From positions 42,163,827 to 42,227,826 of the forward strand of contig NC_052051.1 in assembly GCF_903992535.2 (NCBI RefSeq): a stretch of DNA of 64,000 nt. Direction: 5' to 3'. Source of the DNA: Arvicola amphibius. Lineage: Eukaryota > Chordata > Mammalia > Rodentia > Cricetidae. Both the position numbers and the translations under genes were made by a program. The notes under the pieces were generated by a model. The model worked only from the letters and a program-made list of their open reading frames with translations. It searched no databases and was not told where the DNA came from. This document shows, in pieces, positions 45,943 to 58,832 of the stretch (its first letter is position 1; each line of letters begins with the position of its first letter).

Positions 45943-48699
45943 TTTTTCATTTTTGTAGCTTTCAGAAGTTAATGTTTTCCACAATAGCATGCGTATCATT
46001 GGAGGGTAAGAAGAAAATATACATAATAATTTTTAAAGACAAAAGCCTTTTGTTAAAAACGACTTCATTTTGTAATAATACAGCACGTTTTATATCTTTA
46101 AAATAATTTACTGGTAGTCCTTCAACCAGGCAAATAACAAAAACTTGAAAACATATAAAATAGTCTCATCTTCATAATACACAGGCAATTATGCACTTAG
46201 TAAAAACATGACTATAAGTTCAACAGGTGTGCCTACTTAGCTACCCAATAAGACATTACTAATCAAAATTAAATCAAGGGAATGGCATTCAAGCTCCGTG
46301 ATAAATCCCTGCTCGTGTTGCCATTTTGTAATCCTCTCCTGCCACATTCGCTTTCTCCTTACCATTCACAAAGTTGCCAGAAAACTTTGACATTAACCTT
46401 CTTTATTACTGAAACTTCAGAAGGGCTGGTAGGTGGCAGAGGACTCATGAGTCAGCTCTGCAAGGAAGTCAAAGGGTTCAGAGCTAGGAATTCAGTGTCA
46501 GCTGTGAATAATCATGAATTTACAACCTCATGCCCTCCAGGCCCTGAAGAGTTCTATAAAATCGATTGAATGTTTCCAAAAGTCCAGGGGAGGGGCCGTC
46601 TTCTCCTTTGCTGGTAGACAAAGTGTGCTACAAAGGTGGAGCAGAGAATGCTCCAGAGTCCACCCGCTGTCGGGCTCCTTCCACAGCAGGAGCCTCTGCG
46701 TGTCCTTCCAATTTGGAGGTAATTTTCTTTTTTGTTGTTCCTATACCTAATAGCCTCCTGATGCGCCTGTTACATGAGGTTGAAAAACAAATTTACTAAT
46801 GAATGATTCTTATGCTGATCCTAAACTTCAGCTGATCCTTAACTTGAAGGGTTAGTGTGTCCAGTTGCCTCTCTAAGCAGCTTTATGAGGAGATCAAATT
46901 AGGATCTGAGACATTACCAAAGTGGGAAAACTCCCTTTATGTCCTCTTGTTTCTGGTTGAAGGGAAAAAGCTAAAGGTCTGGCAATGAGTCTTGGCCTCA
47001 TCCACTCTGCTGAGGACATTCTCAAAGGTCCCCTTCACTCACCATGTGTGTAGGTCCAAAGAGTTGGCCCTGATGCATGGCTAGACGGTTCCGGCATTTG
47101 GACAGATTCTCAGATAATCTGTGCATTGATATTTTCATCTCTAGAATAATAGTGATTGGTAAGTCTCAACCACTTAATAAATAGCCTAACTATGAGCAGA
47201 AATGGCCAATGTGCCCATATAGATTTCACCGGGATATGACTGTGTACTTATTCACAGATGGTTCACGACCCTAAGAAATTGCCTAGCCAAAGAATCTCTG
47301 CAGAAAAAAAAATTTTTTTTTCTTTTACCTTACAACTTCTTTACAGATTGAAGATTTCTTCTGGGATCCCCAAATGATGAGATATTGTCTAAGAAAGTGG
47401 CAAGCATTATCAATTAGTTTTCTCCAAAACCTACTGAATAGTCCTAGCTGTCTGGAGAAAGCTAAACAGCAACATCACTAAAATCACTCTTAAAAAGGAC
47501 CTTAAAAGGTGGGGAGAACAAGATCAAAGGGCTATTCCATCGCTAAGGAAATCTTGGGCAAATGGAGGCTACCTGGAAGGAGGCAGGTTTTCATTGTGAG
47601 GAAAAATTTTGTAACATCTGAAACCCTAGAATCACACAGCATCCCACTTGAGAGAGAGTCATGTACTCTGTACTCTGAAGGAACGTTTGGTCCAAGCCCT
47701 GTGGGCACCATGAGTGTACTGCAGTGGAATGAAGGGGCCAGAAGCTCTCACTCCCCTCAATGGAGGTAGATTTCCCAGCTGTTGTGATAGCCCAGACTGA
47801 GGAAACAAAGCTCCCTCCAGAGCTGAAAAGTCTCCCCGCCCCTCTCCAGCCCATTTTCCTTTGCAAACAGAATAAAGCCTCTGGTTTCGTGGCTCAAACC
47901 TCTACTGGATACTGTAGAGCTGTGACTATGAGCCGGTCAACAGTAACCTGATATTTACCATGTGTCTACAGGGCTCTACAGTTTGCTTTCCTGTTGTCTA
48001 CCGATTGATTAAGCAAATCAATAAGGTAAACAGGGTGGAGGTGGGTGTTTAAATTTACTTAAGAGAGCAAATTGTTTTCAAACACATTTACAACGACCCG
48101 ATTGCATACAAACAGTGTTAATTATCAATGATCCTTATCTGTTCAGCTGAGTCTGCAGCTGTTCCCCGTCTGATAGTCTTTTGTTGACCACAACTTTATA
48201 ACCAGAAAGCATTAAAATTGCATTTCTCTTAAAAAAACATTCCTGGGTTTGGATCTTTCATTCACACTAAATATATGACAGCTGTTTCACAAGAGACAGG
48301 TTGTTTTCTGACAAATGTTTACATCATGGGGCTTTGCTTTTCACAAGAAAAAGGTTTTGGTTTTTTAAAAGTGCATGGTTACATAGTCAAGTATTTCTAA
48401 TTCTACCCACCTGGTTGCAAACACAGGGTATGCTGCTATTCAACAACCTTATCCAAGAAATAGGGCCAATGCAAATGTTTCGTGTAAGTCTGTAGGAGAG
48501 TGTGAGTATGTAAATACAGGTGTGTCCGCACACTCGAGAGTGTGTGTTTGGGTATGTGTGTTAGTGAGCCCATAGACTGTGGTGTCGTTATTTATGTGAC
48601 CAATACCGGTGAATGCTCTTGTATCTCTCCTGCTTCCACAGTCTTAGGCTATTCTAAGGAAAACAACAAAAGAAACAAACAAAAGGAAACGCCCACCCA
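45943..48699. other. Single-copy stretch, no gene seen
   Basis: The part at 47990-48260 is repeat-free and dense in TAAT/homeodomain-like, gtaaaca (FOX-like) and attgcata (octamer-like) words. An A/T hairpin-like run lies near 47306-47322. No gene is supported. Confidence 0.45.
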
Positions 48700-49110
48700 A
48701 ACCCCTGTCTCTAAAGAACTTACAGTTTAGTTGGAAGAGTTTGACAATAAACAAATTCCTGATGATTAACAGTGTTTTGAAAGCACATAGAGCCAGCCAT
48801 AGATTGTCAGCAATGTTAGAGTTTCAGCATGGTGATGGGGGTGTCCAAGGGAGGTTGATTAAGAGGCAGTGTTTGAACACAGATTGGAGAAGCTTCATTA
48901 AGTGTCCATCAGAAGAAGAGTGGTCCAGGTAGGGAGAACAGCAAGGCAAAGTCCCTAGTAAACTTGAGACCCAGCAAGCGCCAATGTGGAGATGGGTGCA
49001 AGTAACCCAAGTGACTGGAAAGCAGGAGAAAAGGGGTCACAGGCAAGGGAACTGCATCTTAACTTCATTCCAGTGGTGGTGGGCAGGGCTTTGATTATTC
49101 TCTGAGACTC
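48700..49110 (+). repeat. Ancient mammalian-wide repeat
   Basis: aagaacttacagtttagttg, tgacaataaacaaattcc, aaggcaaagtccctagta, gtggagatgggtgcaagt and aacttcattccagtggtg keep the order of a widespread old mammalian repeat (cttacattctag ... acagacaataaac ... aacagcaagtgcaaaggcc). The family name was not assigned. Confidence 0.5.
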
Positions 49111-50542
49111 CTGGATGAGTCGTCAAAGCAGAGTGCCTGGCAATTAACATATGGGTGAGCAATAATCACAATTAATTACTATGATTACATATTCTGAAGG
49201 GTCTCCAGAATGGGCTCATTGCCCTATTTGATTTGTTGAATGATTAAATAGACATGTAAAAATTTTGTAACTTGTCAGAACTTAACATGTCATTTGGGAG
49301 CAAAAACCAAAGTCAGAATCCAACTTCTTACAACATATTTTTTTAAAGATGATCCTGTAGGCCTACATCCACCACCTTCTATTCTAGTAGGAGAAGCTCT
49401 TCTGAGAGCATAAATGAAGTGGGCCCAGGCCCCAGGCGTGACTGCAGTGGCACCTTAGGAAGCCATCAACAGTTCAGACTCAGGTGGCATGCAAAGCCAT
49501 CCGTTCTGTAACAAACGCCAAAGCACTTGTCCTGAAGACATCACGAAGGGGTCCTTTTTAGAGCTGTCTCAAGGAGGCTGTGTCTAATAGCGTAGCCTCT
49601 GAGGTGTGCATTTGTTTGCTTGGAAGATTGTGATGCTGGAGGCCTAGATGGCTCCTTTAGTCTGGAAGGTGTTTCTGCGCTCACTTTCACTGAGTGTGTC
49701 TGTGGAGGAACTAACTAGACACACTTGAGTGAGTGGAGCAGGTCCATTCTTACTTATTTACAATGGTTCCATCCATGAGACATATAGGATGCATTTCCAA
49801 AGATATGGAACTATGAATAACATATGCCCCCATCCCTCTAAAACATGTGCCTTCATGGTCTACCATTAAAGAGTCTTGCTCCTTGGGCCTGAGAGAGTGT
49901 GTTCCTCACTGTACATGTGGTAAGCCCATTTGTGTCCTCTGGCATAGTGCATCTGTCTGTCGTGGCATTAGCTCTGAAAACACAAAAGCAACTGCCAGCA
50001 GCGAAGTCCCTCTCTGAGATAGCATGGGCCTCATTGTCAAAGAGGTAAGAACTGGACCAGAGGCTCCCTCTGACCACAGCATCTGCCAGGGTTAAAGGCC
50101 AGTGGGATCTTTTGTTCTTGCATGTTCATGAATAAACCTCCCTGGCTTTCTGATCTCACTTAACAGGCTCAAAATAGATGCCTCTTGCAAATTCTCTCAA
50201 TCAATAAATTTTCCTTTGCCACTTTTTCAGAGATGTTTTAAGAGGCCCATCACGACAGAAACATCAGAAATTAAGAAACTTAACCAAAGAAGGCAAATGA
50301 CCTTCCAAAGACACAGAAGAAAAGACCAGTTGGTGTTCAAAGAACCTTTCTTGGCTTAACCGGGTGTTGCCCTGCCGGTGTGATGAGTCTCTATGAAAGG
50401 AGGAACAGGAGAGTCAGGTTGGAAGGCAAGTCTCAACCCTGCTGCCCAGCCTCCTTCCGGCCCTTCACACTCACTGTATGCTCCCCTGCGGGGTATCTGC
50501 GCAGACTCTGAGCTGGTGTTTTCCATTCTGTTGCACTCACTG

Positions 50543-50556
50543 TTGCCACCTGCTGG
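50543..50556 (-). promoter_or_regulatory. CTCF-like motif (minus)
   Basis: The reverse complement ccagcaggtggcaa matches the CTCF core CCASYAGRKGGCRS at 13 of 14 positions. It is not inside a recognised B2 SINE. Confidence 0.45.
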
Positions 50557-51898
50557 TAACATATCATGATTGACACACAGGGTTTAGTGGTGGTGGGATT
50601 TGTTTATGGGGGAGGACAAATTAATAGCCATTTTGAGGCCACATCAGAACTCTTCATTCTCCAGGGACGCCATCTTCTTTAACATAGGCAAAGAAAACTC
50701 AGAAAGCAAACGGGATCTTATTTGCTTCAAGAAGATGTAGGATAAGTTAACCATTACTCAGTCAATGCCAAGAGTCAAAGGATGCCATTTTCCCCCACAG
50801 TCTTCTTCCCCGCCGTGGATACAGATGGCGCATCCTGGGGACCAGTGATGCACTTACGATATTAACGAAGCGTCTTGAAGACTATGTTTTTAACCTAAGA
50901 CAACTTGACTTCTAATGAACAATTGCTTGTAGATTTCCTCAAGCAACAGCCCAGAGCAAAGGACAACTGCCTTGGCCTCTTTCGAGAGCCTCCAGCTAAC
51001 AGCGTTCTGGTGTACTGCACGGTTTGTAGAAGATCCCCCGGGAGTACACAAACTGGTAGACCTTGAAAGCCTAGAGGCAAGCAAGCTGCCTGAAGTAAAA
51101 CAACCCTGGTTTTCAAGGTCTGTCCTGAGCTGTAATTTGCTGAGAAATAAGAACCAGAAATATATTTCCTTAGAAATCTCCATACTCATAAACAGCCAAC
51201 AGCGAGGAATGACTCCCAGGAAATCCAGACACACCAGAAGCCGCGTGCAGATGTTAAACTTTTCAATTTATGGTCACACAATAGGAAGGGTTGAGATGAA
51301 AATATAGTATGTCAGGAAGTTCAAGAGGTAAAGCCCCCACAGCACTCTTAACACATACAGATGCCACATCATAAAGAGATTTAAAAGGTTCCTTCCGTAT
51401 TAATGTCCATATTGATAGGCCAGAATGGGGCTCTTAATACTTACCGTGTATTCTTTATTTTGAGTTTAGTTTATAAGGGGAGCTATGATTTACTATGGAT
51501 GTTTTTATTTCATAACCTGATCAGCATTAACAATAAGAAGAGAAATGCTGAGTGGCCAAGGTCATGCCTTGGGCCCTGCCACTTTAGTATCTTCAGGACA
51601 GGGTCAGCCGGGGAAGTGGTTTGAGAATTCTCCACTCACAGACTCCCAATTCCCACAAGTCCCCATTCCCTCCATCTCTTCTGAAACAACTTGTAATTCT
51701 TTTTAGTCTAGCAGAGCGGAGCTAGGGATTCCAAGGATGCATTTCTGTCTCTCACAGTTCGAAGGGCATGAATCTGGGAGAGGCGTTACTGGGAGGATCT
51801 GAGGACAGACAAGTTTTTACTGAGGCCACAATCATCTGGCCTGGGAAAGGCTCTGCCCTTGAAGTCTCCCCTGCAAAGGAAGTGGGCCTCTGCACTGG

Positions 51899-51914
51899 TC
51901 ACCAGGTGGCGGCT
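51899..51914 (+). promoter_or_regulatory. CTCF-like motif (plus)
   Basis: tcaccaggtggcggct matches the CTCF core at 13 of 14 positions. It is in divergent orientation to the motif at 50543 and is not inside a recognised SINE. Confidence 0.45.
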
Positions 51915-52689
51915 AGAGCTCTCGCTTCCTTGCCATATGAGCCCCTCTTTCCGGGTCTCTGAACATGATGGCTTGTTTTCCCAGGAGAAGGTGGATGGAA
52001 AACGGCTAGAGCCTCCCCTCAGGAGTCATAGATGGTCATCCTTGTCCATTCACCGTGAGCAGCAGCCAGCCCTCCCGGGAAGGTGTGGGAAACACTGAGC
52101 TCAGGGGTACCTGTGAGGACTGGCCACCACCCCATCCCCAACTGACTTCCACCGTCTGTCACCCACATTCAGCCAGTGATCTCCCAACTCATCTCTCTGC
52201 CTCCATCTCACCCACCAACAGCCAAAGCATGGTTTTGAAAAGACAAATATGACCTGTTTATTCCTGTATTCAAGTCCACCAGGGACTCCCTGTTCTTCTT
52301 TAATAAGGCAGTGACTCTTCACCCTACCCATCCCGGCCTTGGCTCCCTTTGTTCACAGTTACCATTAAAGCTCACATTCCTCCAACCAAACAGGTTGAGT
52401 TCTCTTAACTTTGGGAGGGTCAAATCACGGCCTAAATATAAAGTGCAGAAAAGCCATCCAGAATGCCACATCTAAAGAATTCTCTTAGACACTCCCCACT
52501 CCACTGTTAGCTCTGTTCTCTGTGCCCATGTGCTTGTCTTTTTACCGCCAAGAGAATCCTGGGTTGGGTTCAACAGAAGGCAGAGACCTTGATCTTAGGG
52601 AATGCTGTCTCCTCCCACCCATGGGAGATGAATCATGATTGTTCTATGTCAGGCAAAAATGATCCTCTCTTAGTCAACAGTAGAGCAAA

Positions 52690-53165
52690 TGGCTAACAGT
52701 GTTCTGTAGAGATAAGTACATAACCGTGTTCATTATTGTTCTATTTACAACAGGTAAAAAAGTGAAATGAGCTGAGATGGCCATCAAATAATGAATGGAA
52801 ATGAAATTACAACACATAAAACACAGTGGGATCTTATCTCACTCTAAAGAAAATGAAGTATAAAATTTGCAGGAAAATGGGTGGAACTAACAGAGAAGCT
52901 TAGTGTGCTAGCTGAGGCTTAGAGAAACAAGTTCATATATTCTCTCTCATGTGCCGTTCTAGCGTCCCATTTTGAGACCTGTATGTTTAAGTTGGCATCA
53001 GTGACTCCAAAGTAAAATGGGCCAGGAGTGGAGGACTTTGATAAGGCCGAGGGTGGGGTGAGGATTAGATAGAACACGTGTGATGTGAAAATTGAGAGAG
53101 GGAATACTGAAGGGGAAAAGGTTTAAATGGGAATGAGGTCAGGGGAATGGTAGAGATGAGAGGAT
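52690..53165 (+). mobile_element. L1 3'-end relic (ORF2 end and 3' UTR)
   Basis: gcaggaaaatgggtggaact and catatattctctctcatgtg are hallmarks of the L1 ORF2 C-terminus/3'-UTR junction. A G-rich purine stretch follows. Diverged, with no open frame. Confidence 0.75.
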
Positions 53166-53175
53166 GGGGGGCTTG

Positions 53176-53546
53176 CTGACTGGTTTTTGTCAACTTGACA
53201 CAAACCTAGACATTCCTGGAAAGAGGCAATATTGGCTGAGAAAATGCCTCCCCATGTGTCTGTAGTGCATGTCCTTGACTGATGATTGGCATGGTGGGTC
53301 TACCCCACAGGGGGGTGGAATCTCCTCTGGGCAGGTGGCCCTTGGTTGTCAAAGAGAGCAGGCTGAGCAAGCCCTGAGGTAGCAAGCCAGTAAGCAGTGT
53401 CCCTCCATAGCTTCTGCTTGAGTCGCTGCCTTCAGGTTCCTGCTATGACTTCACCAGTGGAAGCTGTAAAATGAAATGCTCCTTTCTTCCCCAAGTTGCT
53501 TTGATCGTGGTGATTTATCACAGCAGTAGAAACCCTAACTATGATA
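53176..53546 (+). repeat. Rodent medium-reiteration repeat, near full length
   Basis: gtcaacttgacacaaacct at the start, gagagcaggctgagcaagcc in the middle and gcagtagaaaccctaact at the end give the full consensus order. It is the same family as the partial reverse copy at 22031-22260. Confidence 0.85.
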
Positions 53547-53649
53547 ACGGGGAAATCAAAACTAAGAATTATAAAAATAGAAAACCTATTATTTTGTATG
53601 CTAAGTTTAAAAAAAAAAACTTAGTTGCAAAAAAAAAAAAATTTAATAG

Positions 53650-54105
53650 ATGTACCCTGAATGATAGATAATGCTGCTTCCAGAAGCCACAAGCTGTTAA
53701 ACAAAAATCCCAGTGGCAAATTTGAGATAGTTCCCTAAAGGTTGTAGGTCAAGGAAGCTAGAAAGCCAGCCATCCTTGCAGACAACACAGGCTACTGCCA
53801 TTGCTCTTGGTTAGCCCCAGAACTAGATGAAAATCTTTGCTGAAGACGCCACAAGCTGTAGGAATTCCTACAACCAATAGCCTTTAAGTTACCCGCCCAC
53901 TTGGGCATGGTCTCTTATACTATTTGTGCTGTTGTAAAGCACACACCCAGACTCTTTTCCTACTGCAGGATTCGGTTGCTGTTCTCCATTCCAGCAGAGG
54001 ATATCGACTTGTGAGTGTACCTCTAAATAAATAACCCTCTATTAGTCTCACTTCTGAGCTGGTGTGGGATTTCTTTTAAGCGCCCTTCTTCAACCACACA
54101 CTTTG
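53650..54105 (+). repeat. LTR-like element (rodent ERV)
   Basis: aatgctgcttccagaagcc near the left, a TATA-like cttatacta at about 53915, an AATAAA-type signal ctaaataaataaccc at about 54025, then ttctgagctggtgtgggatt and a cttcaaccacaca end. This is a U3-R-U5 layout. Family and exact ends are not fixed. Confidence 0.5.
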
Positions 54106-54149
54106 GTTGAAGGATAGAGAGAAAGGACAGCTGAAGCTGAGCTAAAAAT

Positions 54150-55150
54150 TTTCCTCTTTTCTGGCTGGCTACCATCGTACTAGAAAATTCTAGGCAGGCT
54201 GCTGGAGGAGAAGCCACCAATGGACTTATCCAGCTATGGCCCCCATTTAGTACCATGCTAACTTGCCAGGCAAGATGTGCTCATTGGTGCAATAGTGGCA
54301 TGGATGGTGTTTGGGCAACCAACTTTTCTGGTCAGATTTGAGGCCCTCTCCACTGAAGGGAAGCCATGCCCTGCACTGGGAGACCTGGTGAAAATTCCAT
54401 AGTTGCAGAAGTCATCAGCTCTACAGGCAAATCTACCTCTGTCATTCTGCATGTGGCAGCAAATGCTTTTCTGTTTATATTTATATTCAAAGACTGGTGC
54501 TGCTCAGCCTTGATCAAGAAAGCGCTTCTCTTTTGGTGGGTAAAAATGAAGGTAGAATTCATGTGAGGTCAAAGTAGAGTGCAACCTGTTAGACACCGGG
54601 TCCTTAACTGGATATTTGTGCTACTCTTTTTCAAGGTCAGGGAACATCCCTGAGAAGAGGTTTGACAGAACATAAGAGCCAGAGGATGGGGAGGAGCTGG
54701 AGGATAGGGAGCATGCTGTGAAACATCATCTTCTGGATGTGGCATGACTGTTACACTCAGGAACTCATCGCAGCCTTGGTACCTATGTAATCCTGAGCCT
54801 TTGAGCAATCCACTGTGGACAGGGAAGGGCTTGTGAAGCTCCACCCTTTGTTGAGGAGCTATGGGCAGCTAATAGTTGTTGGAGGCGAGGGGAATCCCTT
54901 CTTACAGTGAAGCCACTCTAAATGTAAAGTGTTGCTTTAGTGGACTAGATGACCTCCCACCCACAGTTCTGCAGACTACCTAACTGGGTCACACACACAC
55001 AAAAAAAACCTACAAAGAAATGAAAGAAGGTTGGGGACTTGGTTGAGGAAATAGTTCTGTGGGACTAGACGAGCCATAAAAAAGGAGGATAAGGAGGGAG
55101 AATATGACCAAAGTATTTTGTATACATACATGAAATTTTGAGAAAATATA
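54150..55150 (+). mobile_element. L1 (Lx-type) 3'-UTR relic
   Basis: ttgccaggcaagatgtgctc, attggtgcaatagtggcatg, aagagccagaggatggggag, catcttctggatgtggcatg and atatgaccaaagtattttg give the rodent L1 3'-UTR in order. It is a homologue of the relic at 6160-7370, same orientation. No coding potential. Confidence 0.75.
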
Positions 55151-55164
55151 GTTTTTAACTAACT

Positions 55165-55417
55165 TCTTTCAGAGTTATTTATGTACTTTTATTTGTGTGT
55201 GTGCGTGCGTAGGCACATGCACATGCATGCCCACATGTGTTTACATGTACCACATACGTGCAGGTGCCTCATAATACCAGAAGAGGATGTCAGATCCCAT
55301 ATAGCTAGAATTGCAGGTAGTTGTGAGTCACCTTATTCAGGTGCTGGGAACCAAACCTTGGTCCTTTGCAAAAGCAGTAAGAGCTCTTGACCACCGAGCT
55401 ATCTTTCCAGCCCCAAG
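55165..55417 (-). repeat. B2 SINE
   Basis: The reverse head accaccgagctatctttccag is at the right, with cttattcaggtgctgggaac body. CA/TG-rich 3' end and AT tail are at the left. Confidence 0.9.
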
Positions 55418-55425
55418 GACCATTT

Positions 55426-55476
<51 letters not shown>

Positions 55477-55487
55477 TAATAATAATG
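55426..55487. repeat. (TAA)n microsatellite
   Basis: About twenty taa units. The poly-asparagine frame here is an artefact. Confidence 0.97.
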
Positions 55488-55929
55488 TGTTCTGTGATAC
55501 TGTACTAACTAGTTGGAGGCAAGATGCTGTCTGCTGGGGGCTGCATTTTTAAAAAGAGTGGAGGAAACGTGGTGAGGAAAGTTTCTTTTGCTCTGACCCC
55601 CTTTCTGAGTGTGGCGCCACAGTGATGGCTCGAACTACTATAGCAACCATCTTATGATGTGGGAGCAACAAAGTGAAAATACAAACAGCACACATTGGCT
55701 AAAACTTAGTTTCAGCTCCTGTTATTCACCTCAGAGAAATATCTCTAAATCTAAACCCCACTGACTGGAAGGAGGCAGAGGGTCTGCGCTTAACGCTGCA
55801 GCTATCCAGCTCCGGGCACCTCTTCCGATTCCTTGCGTATATCTTGGTCCATATTCAATCTCTGTACTGTTCCTTCTCTGTGAACTGGTTTTCCTATTTA
55901 CACACAGGTCCGATGAGTCCCGACTCTTT

Positions 55930-56530
55930 GAAACACAACAGCTAAAGGATTCTTCTAAATCACCTGCCAGTTTCTGTCAGTCCTCTGTAAAAAATCTCTC
56001 AAGGCTTCACTTCTGTCAGGCTAAAAAGACTTTCACAATAGCTGGCAAGGCCCTAAAAAAAAAAAAACCTGTCTCCTCCTGCACCCTGACCTTGCCACCG
56101 CACACTCTCCTTTGCTGACTTGTCTTGGCTACTCTGTCCTCCTACCCCAGGACCTTTGAAGATGCTGAGACCCCATGCTTGGAGAGCTGCTCCCCAGCTT
56201 CCCGCATGACCTCCCCTCCCTTCAGAGCTCTATTAGACGCCAGGCAGACTAGGAGGCTTCGGTACCCTTCATTCCTGAAGCAGAAACACTCCCCCTCCCA
56301 CAGCCTCACTCTTCTCATCCCCTTTGGTTTTGACTTAAAAGTAAATCACCATAAACTGGCAGGTGCCTTTCTGTGCCTGTTGGCTAGCTTCCTCCTGCTG
56401 TTATCTAAAGCCTCAACAGTAGGAATCATGTTCAGCTCGCGGTGTTTTCAGGATTCAGACAGGCCAGCTGCTCAGTGAACCTTGTCGAATGAATGAATTG
56501 ATGAATGAATGAATGAATGAATGAGTGGGT
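55930..56530 (+). repeat. L2 LINE 3' end with (GAAT)n terminus
   Basis: The order ctggcaaggccctaaaa, tctcctcctgcaccctgacc, ctttgaagatgctgagacc and a terminal (GAAT)n at 56484-56526 follows the ancient L2 3' region, which ends in gaatgaa units. An A12 run at 56056-56067 is a later expansion. Confidence 0.6.
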
Positions 56531-56699
56531 AATCGAGTCGCATCACTGCCCAATTGCTCAGTTTCCTCAAGTATAAAGCCCAGGAGTGGAAATCCAAGGG
56601 CTTCTCTTAGTGCAACTGAATCAGAGCAGGGCCTCCTCCGCCTCTGCAATCAAGGAGATGAATATGGGCCCAGAGCCAAGATTGAGGAGTTTCTCTCTG

Positions 56700-56880
56700 G
56701 CCTTCCATGCCTGGCTCACCTGGCTCACTGGGTGGCCATGGGCAAGTCACTTAAGTCTGTTCTTTGAGTTCTCCATTCATAAAACCAGGCTAACTTACCT
56801 ACCGCATGGAGAAGATGGGTGCATTAATTAATGCTTATAAAGCTGCTTGGTAGTTCTCGATTAAAAGATTCAATTATAGT
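56700..56880 (-). repeat. MIR SINE
   Basis: ccatgggcaagtcacttaag, gagttctccattcataaaac, acctaccgcatgg and gctgcttggtagttctcg are the reverse MIR core (cttgggcaagtcacttaac ... tctgtaaaatg ... acctcatag). Confidence 0.75.
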
Positions 56881-58492
56881 AAATTGTTACTATTAGGTAA
56901 AGGAAAACAAAATAATGAGACTGGGCTAGGCATCATAATTCACACCTGAAAGACCAGGCTTAAAAATGAAAAGCGTCAGCTGTGTTCTGATGTATCCACT
57001 CCAGTTTTATTCAAAAGGATGGAGTTTGAGGAGTCAGAGAAGTGAAGTAGCTCCTTCCTAAAGGGAGCATACCAATCTTTATTAACTGGGTTTTTTGGTT
57101 GTCAAACCCAAGTTTATATAAGGATAGGAATACAATAAAAAGATTTACTGTTAAAGGAAAGAACTGAGCATATTGTAGTATGATGTTTACTTTGCCTATC
57201 TTAAAGATCAAAAAAATATTTAAGGCCAAAATATTTTAAGATCTACCTATCCTAAAGACCCCCCTCAAATATTTCACAGACAATTTTCATGCAATCGCTT
57301 AATCTTGTGAAGACAGCCATTATTAGAGGAAAAGAGAATGCAAAAGGCTCTGTTTTGAAATAATAATGAGAAGAAAAGAAAGATGAGCTGCTAATCTTAG
57401 CTAAACTGGCTTCTTTATTTTAAACACTTCATTAAATTAAACATCAAATCATTCTAAAATTCATCCAACCCTCCCAAACTGATTGCTGATGGCTCAGCTA
57501 CATTTTAAGCAAGTATTTATTTTTAGTTCAACTGCAGTACTCCTCTCTGAAGAGAACCTGGTGGTGTAGGGACTCCATCCTTCCCACCTCAGCCTAGGAC
57601 ATCTTCCTTATTGCCCTCATTTTCTCTTTCCCCCAGGAAGTACCCTGAAGTGGTTCTACCTGCCTATGGCTTCAGAAACTGGGGAGGTGGCTTCCTGCTG
57701 AAAGACCCAGTTGGCCTCTCAAGATGCCAATGTTGATGCCAGTGTCTAGGGCATCCACACCACTCCAGAAGCACTTGTGAACTTGGCAATGGGGATGCAG
57801 CAGCTCAGTGCCAAGGAAGGACACTGCAGTTCAGGGCTGGCGGATTGACTGATACAATCCCGGTCCTTCAGCTCCAGCCTGGAATCTCCACTGCACCGCG
57901 TCCCTTGATTCTCTAAGGACGAGACAGACTGGTCTTGCCAAGAAGGAAACACATGTTAAACTTTCAAGATTCTTGGTATTCTCTGGTCCTGCCTTTTGAA
58001 AACAAAGTTTTGTAACCAGGTTGAATAGATAAAGTCTCCTTCCAGAAGAGACATAAACAGAACTTTATATGTGATGGGGGTTGGGTAGGATAACTCTAAA
58101 AGTCAAAATCATAGATACTGATGTACCCAGATCAGGAAAACTACCCTGAAGAACTCAACCGATGGTCTTTGATGGTACTCTGGGTTCTTAAAATCAGAAA
58201 CATTTTCCTAGTGGATTTTCTACGGCTTCCCTCAGGCTCCCAAAATGCTTTGACATCCATCTGCCCATAACTGCCTTTGAGAATAGCTGAGTATGGATAC
58301 TGGAAATGTTAACTGTGCCCTCTGCCAGTGAGGAATCTGCAGTCAGAAGCTTATTGTCTTTATCTGTTTACACTTTCCTGAAACTTAAGCATTTAATGAA
58401 GATTTGCAGAGTCAATGTCTGTTATCCAACCAAAACCCAAGCAGGTTCAGTGCAATGGTTGTTGGCATAAGGTAGCATATAGATGGATACAT
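56881..58492. other. Single-copy stretch, no gene seen
   Basis: AT-rich to about 57530, then more balanced. Short frames only. A possible SINE remnant at 56920-56975 is too short to call. Confidence 0.45.
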
Positions 58493-58540
58493 GATAGACA
58501 GACAGACAGACAGACAAAGAAAGAGGATGGATGGATGGTT
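58493..58540. repeat. (GACA)n / (GGAT)n microsatellite
   Basis: Short gaca array followed by ggat units. Confidence 0.9.
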
Positions 58541-58635
58541 AGATAAGTCAAGCATTTACACAACACAGTTATTTCTTGGAATTTTCAGAGATTCCCCAAG
58601 GTCAGCAGGTAAGTCATATGGGGACTACTTCAGAC

Positions 58636-58824
58636 CAGTGGTTCTCAGCCTTCCAAATGCTGCGACCCTTTAACACGGTCCTTGAGTTGTAGTGACCCCT
58701 GACCATAAAAATTATCTTATTGCAACTTCATAACTGCAGTTTTGCTACTACTATGAATCGTAATGTAAATAAATATCTGATATGCAGACCCCATGAGGGC
58801 CGTGACACACATTGAGAACCACTG
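58636..58824 (+). mobile_element. URR1-type hAT DNA transposon (non-autonomous)
   Basis: Inverted termini cagtggttctca (58636-) and tgagaaccactg (-58824) bound a 189-bp AT-rich body with no coding capacity. The 8-bp flanks cttcagac (58628-58635) and ctttagac (58825-58832) match at seven positions. That is the duplication size of hAT elements and confirms the ends. The name is from memory of the rodent URR1/MER5-like group. Confidence 0.9.
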
Positions 58825-58832
58825 CTTTAGAC

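Larger units (their letters stand above)
49111..52689. other. Single-copy stretch with CTCF-like motifs
   Basis: No gene is supported. Antisense frames at 50890-51234 and 50972-51307 overlap and have no recognisable domain. The block is free of young repeats. Confidence 0.45.

Noticed and set aside
47306..47322. A/T inverted run as a transcription terminator or hairpin
   Set aside because: Short homopolymer A-then-T runs are expected by chance in AT-rich mammalian DNA, and there is no transcript context.
55311..55508. Poly-asparagine frame
   Set aside because: It is a translation of a (TAA)n microsatellite.
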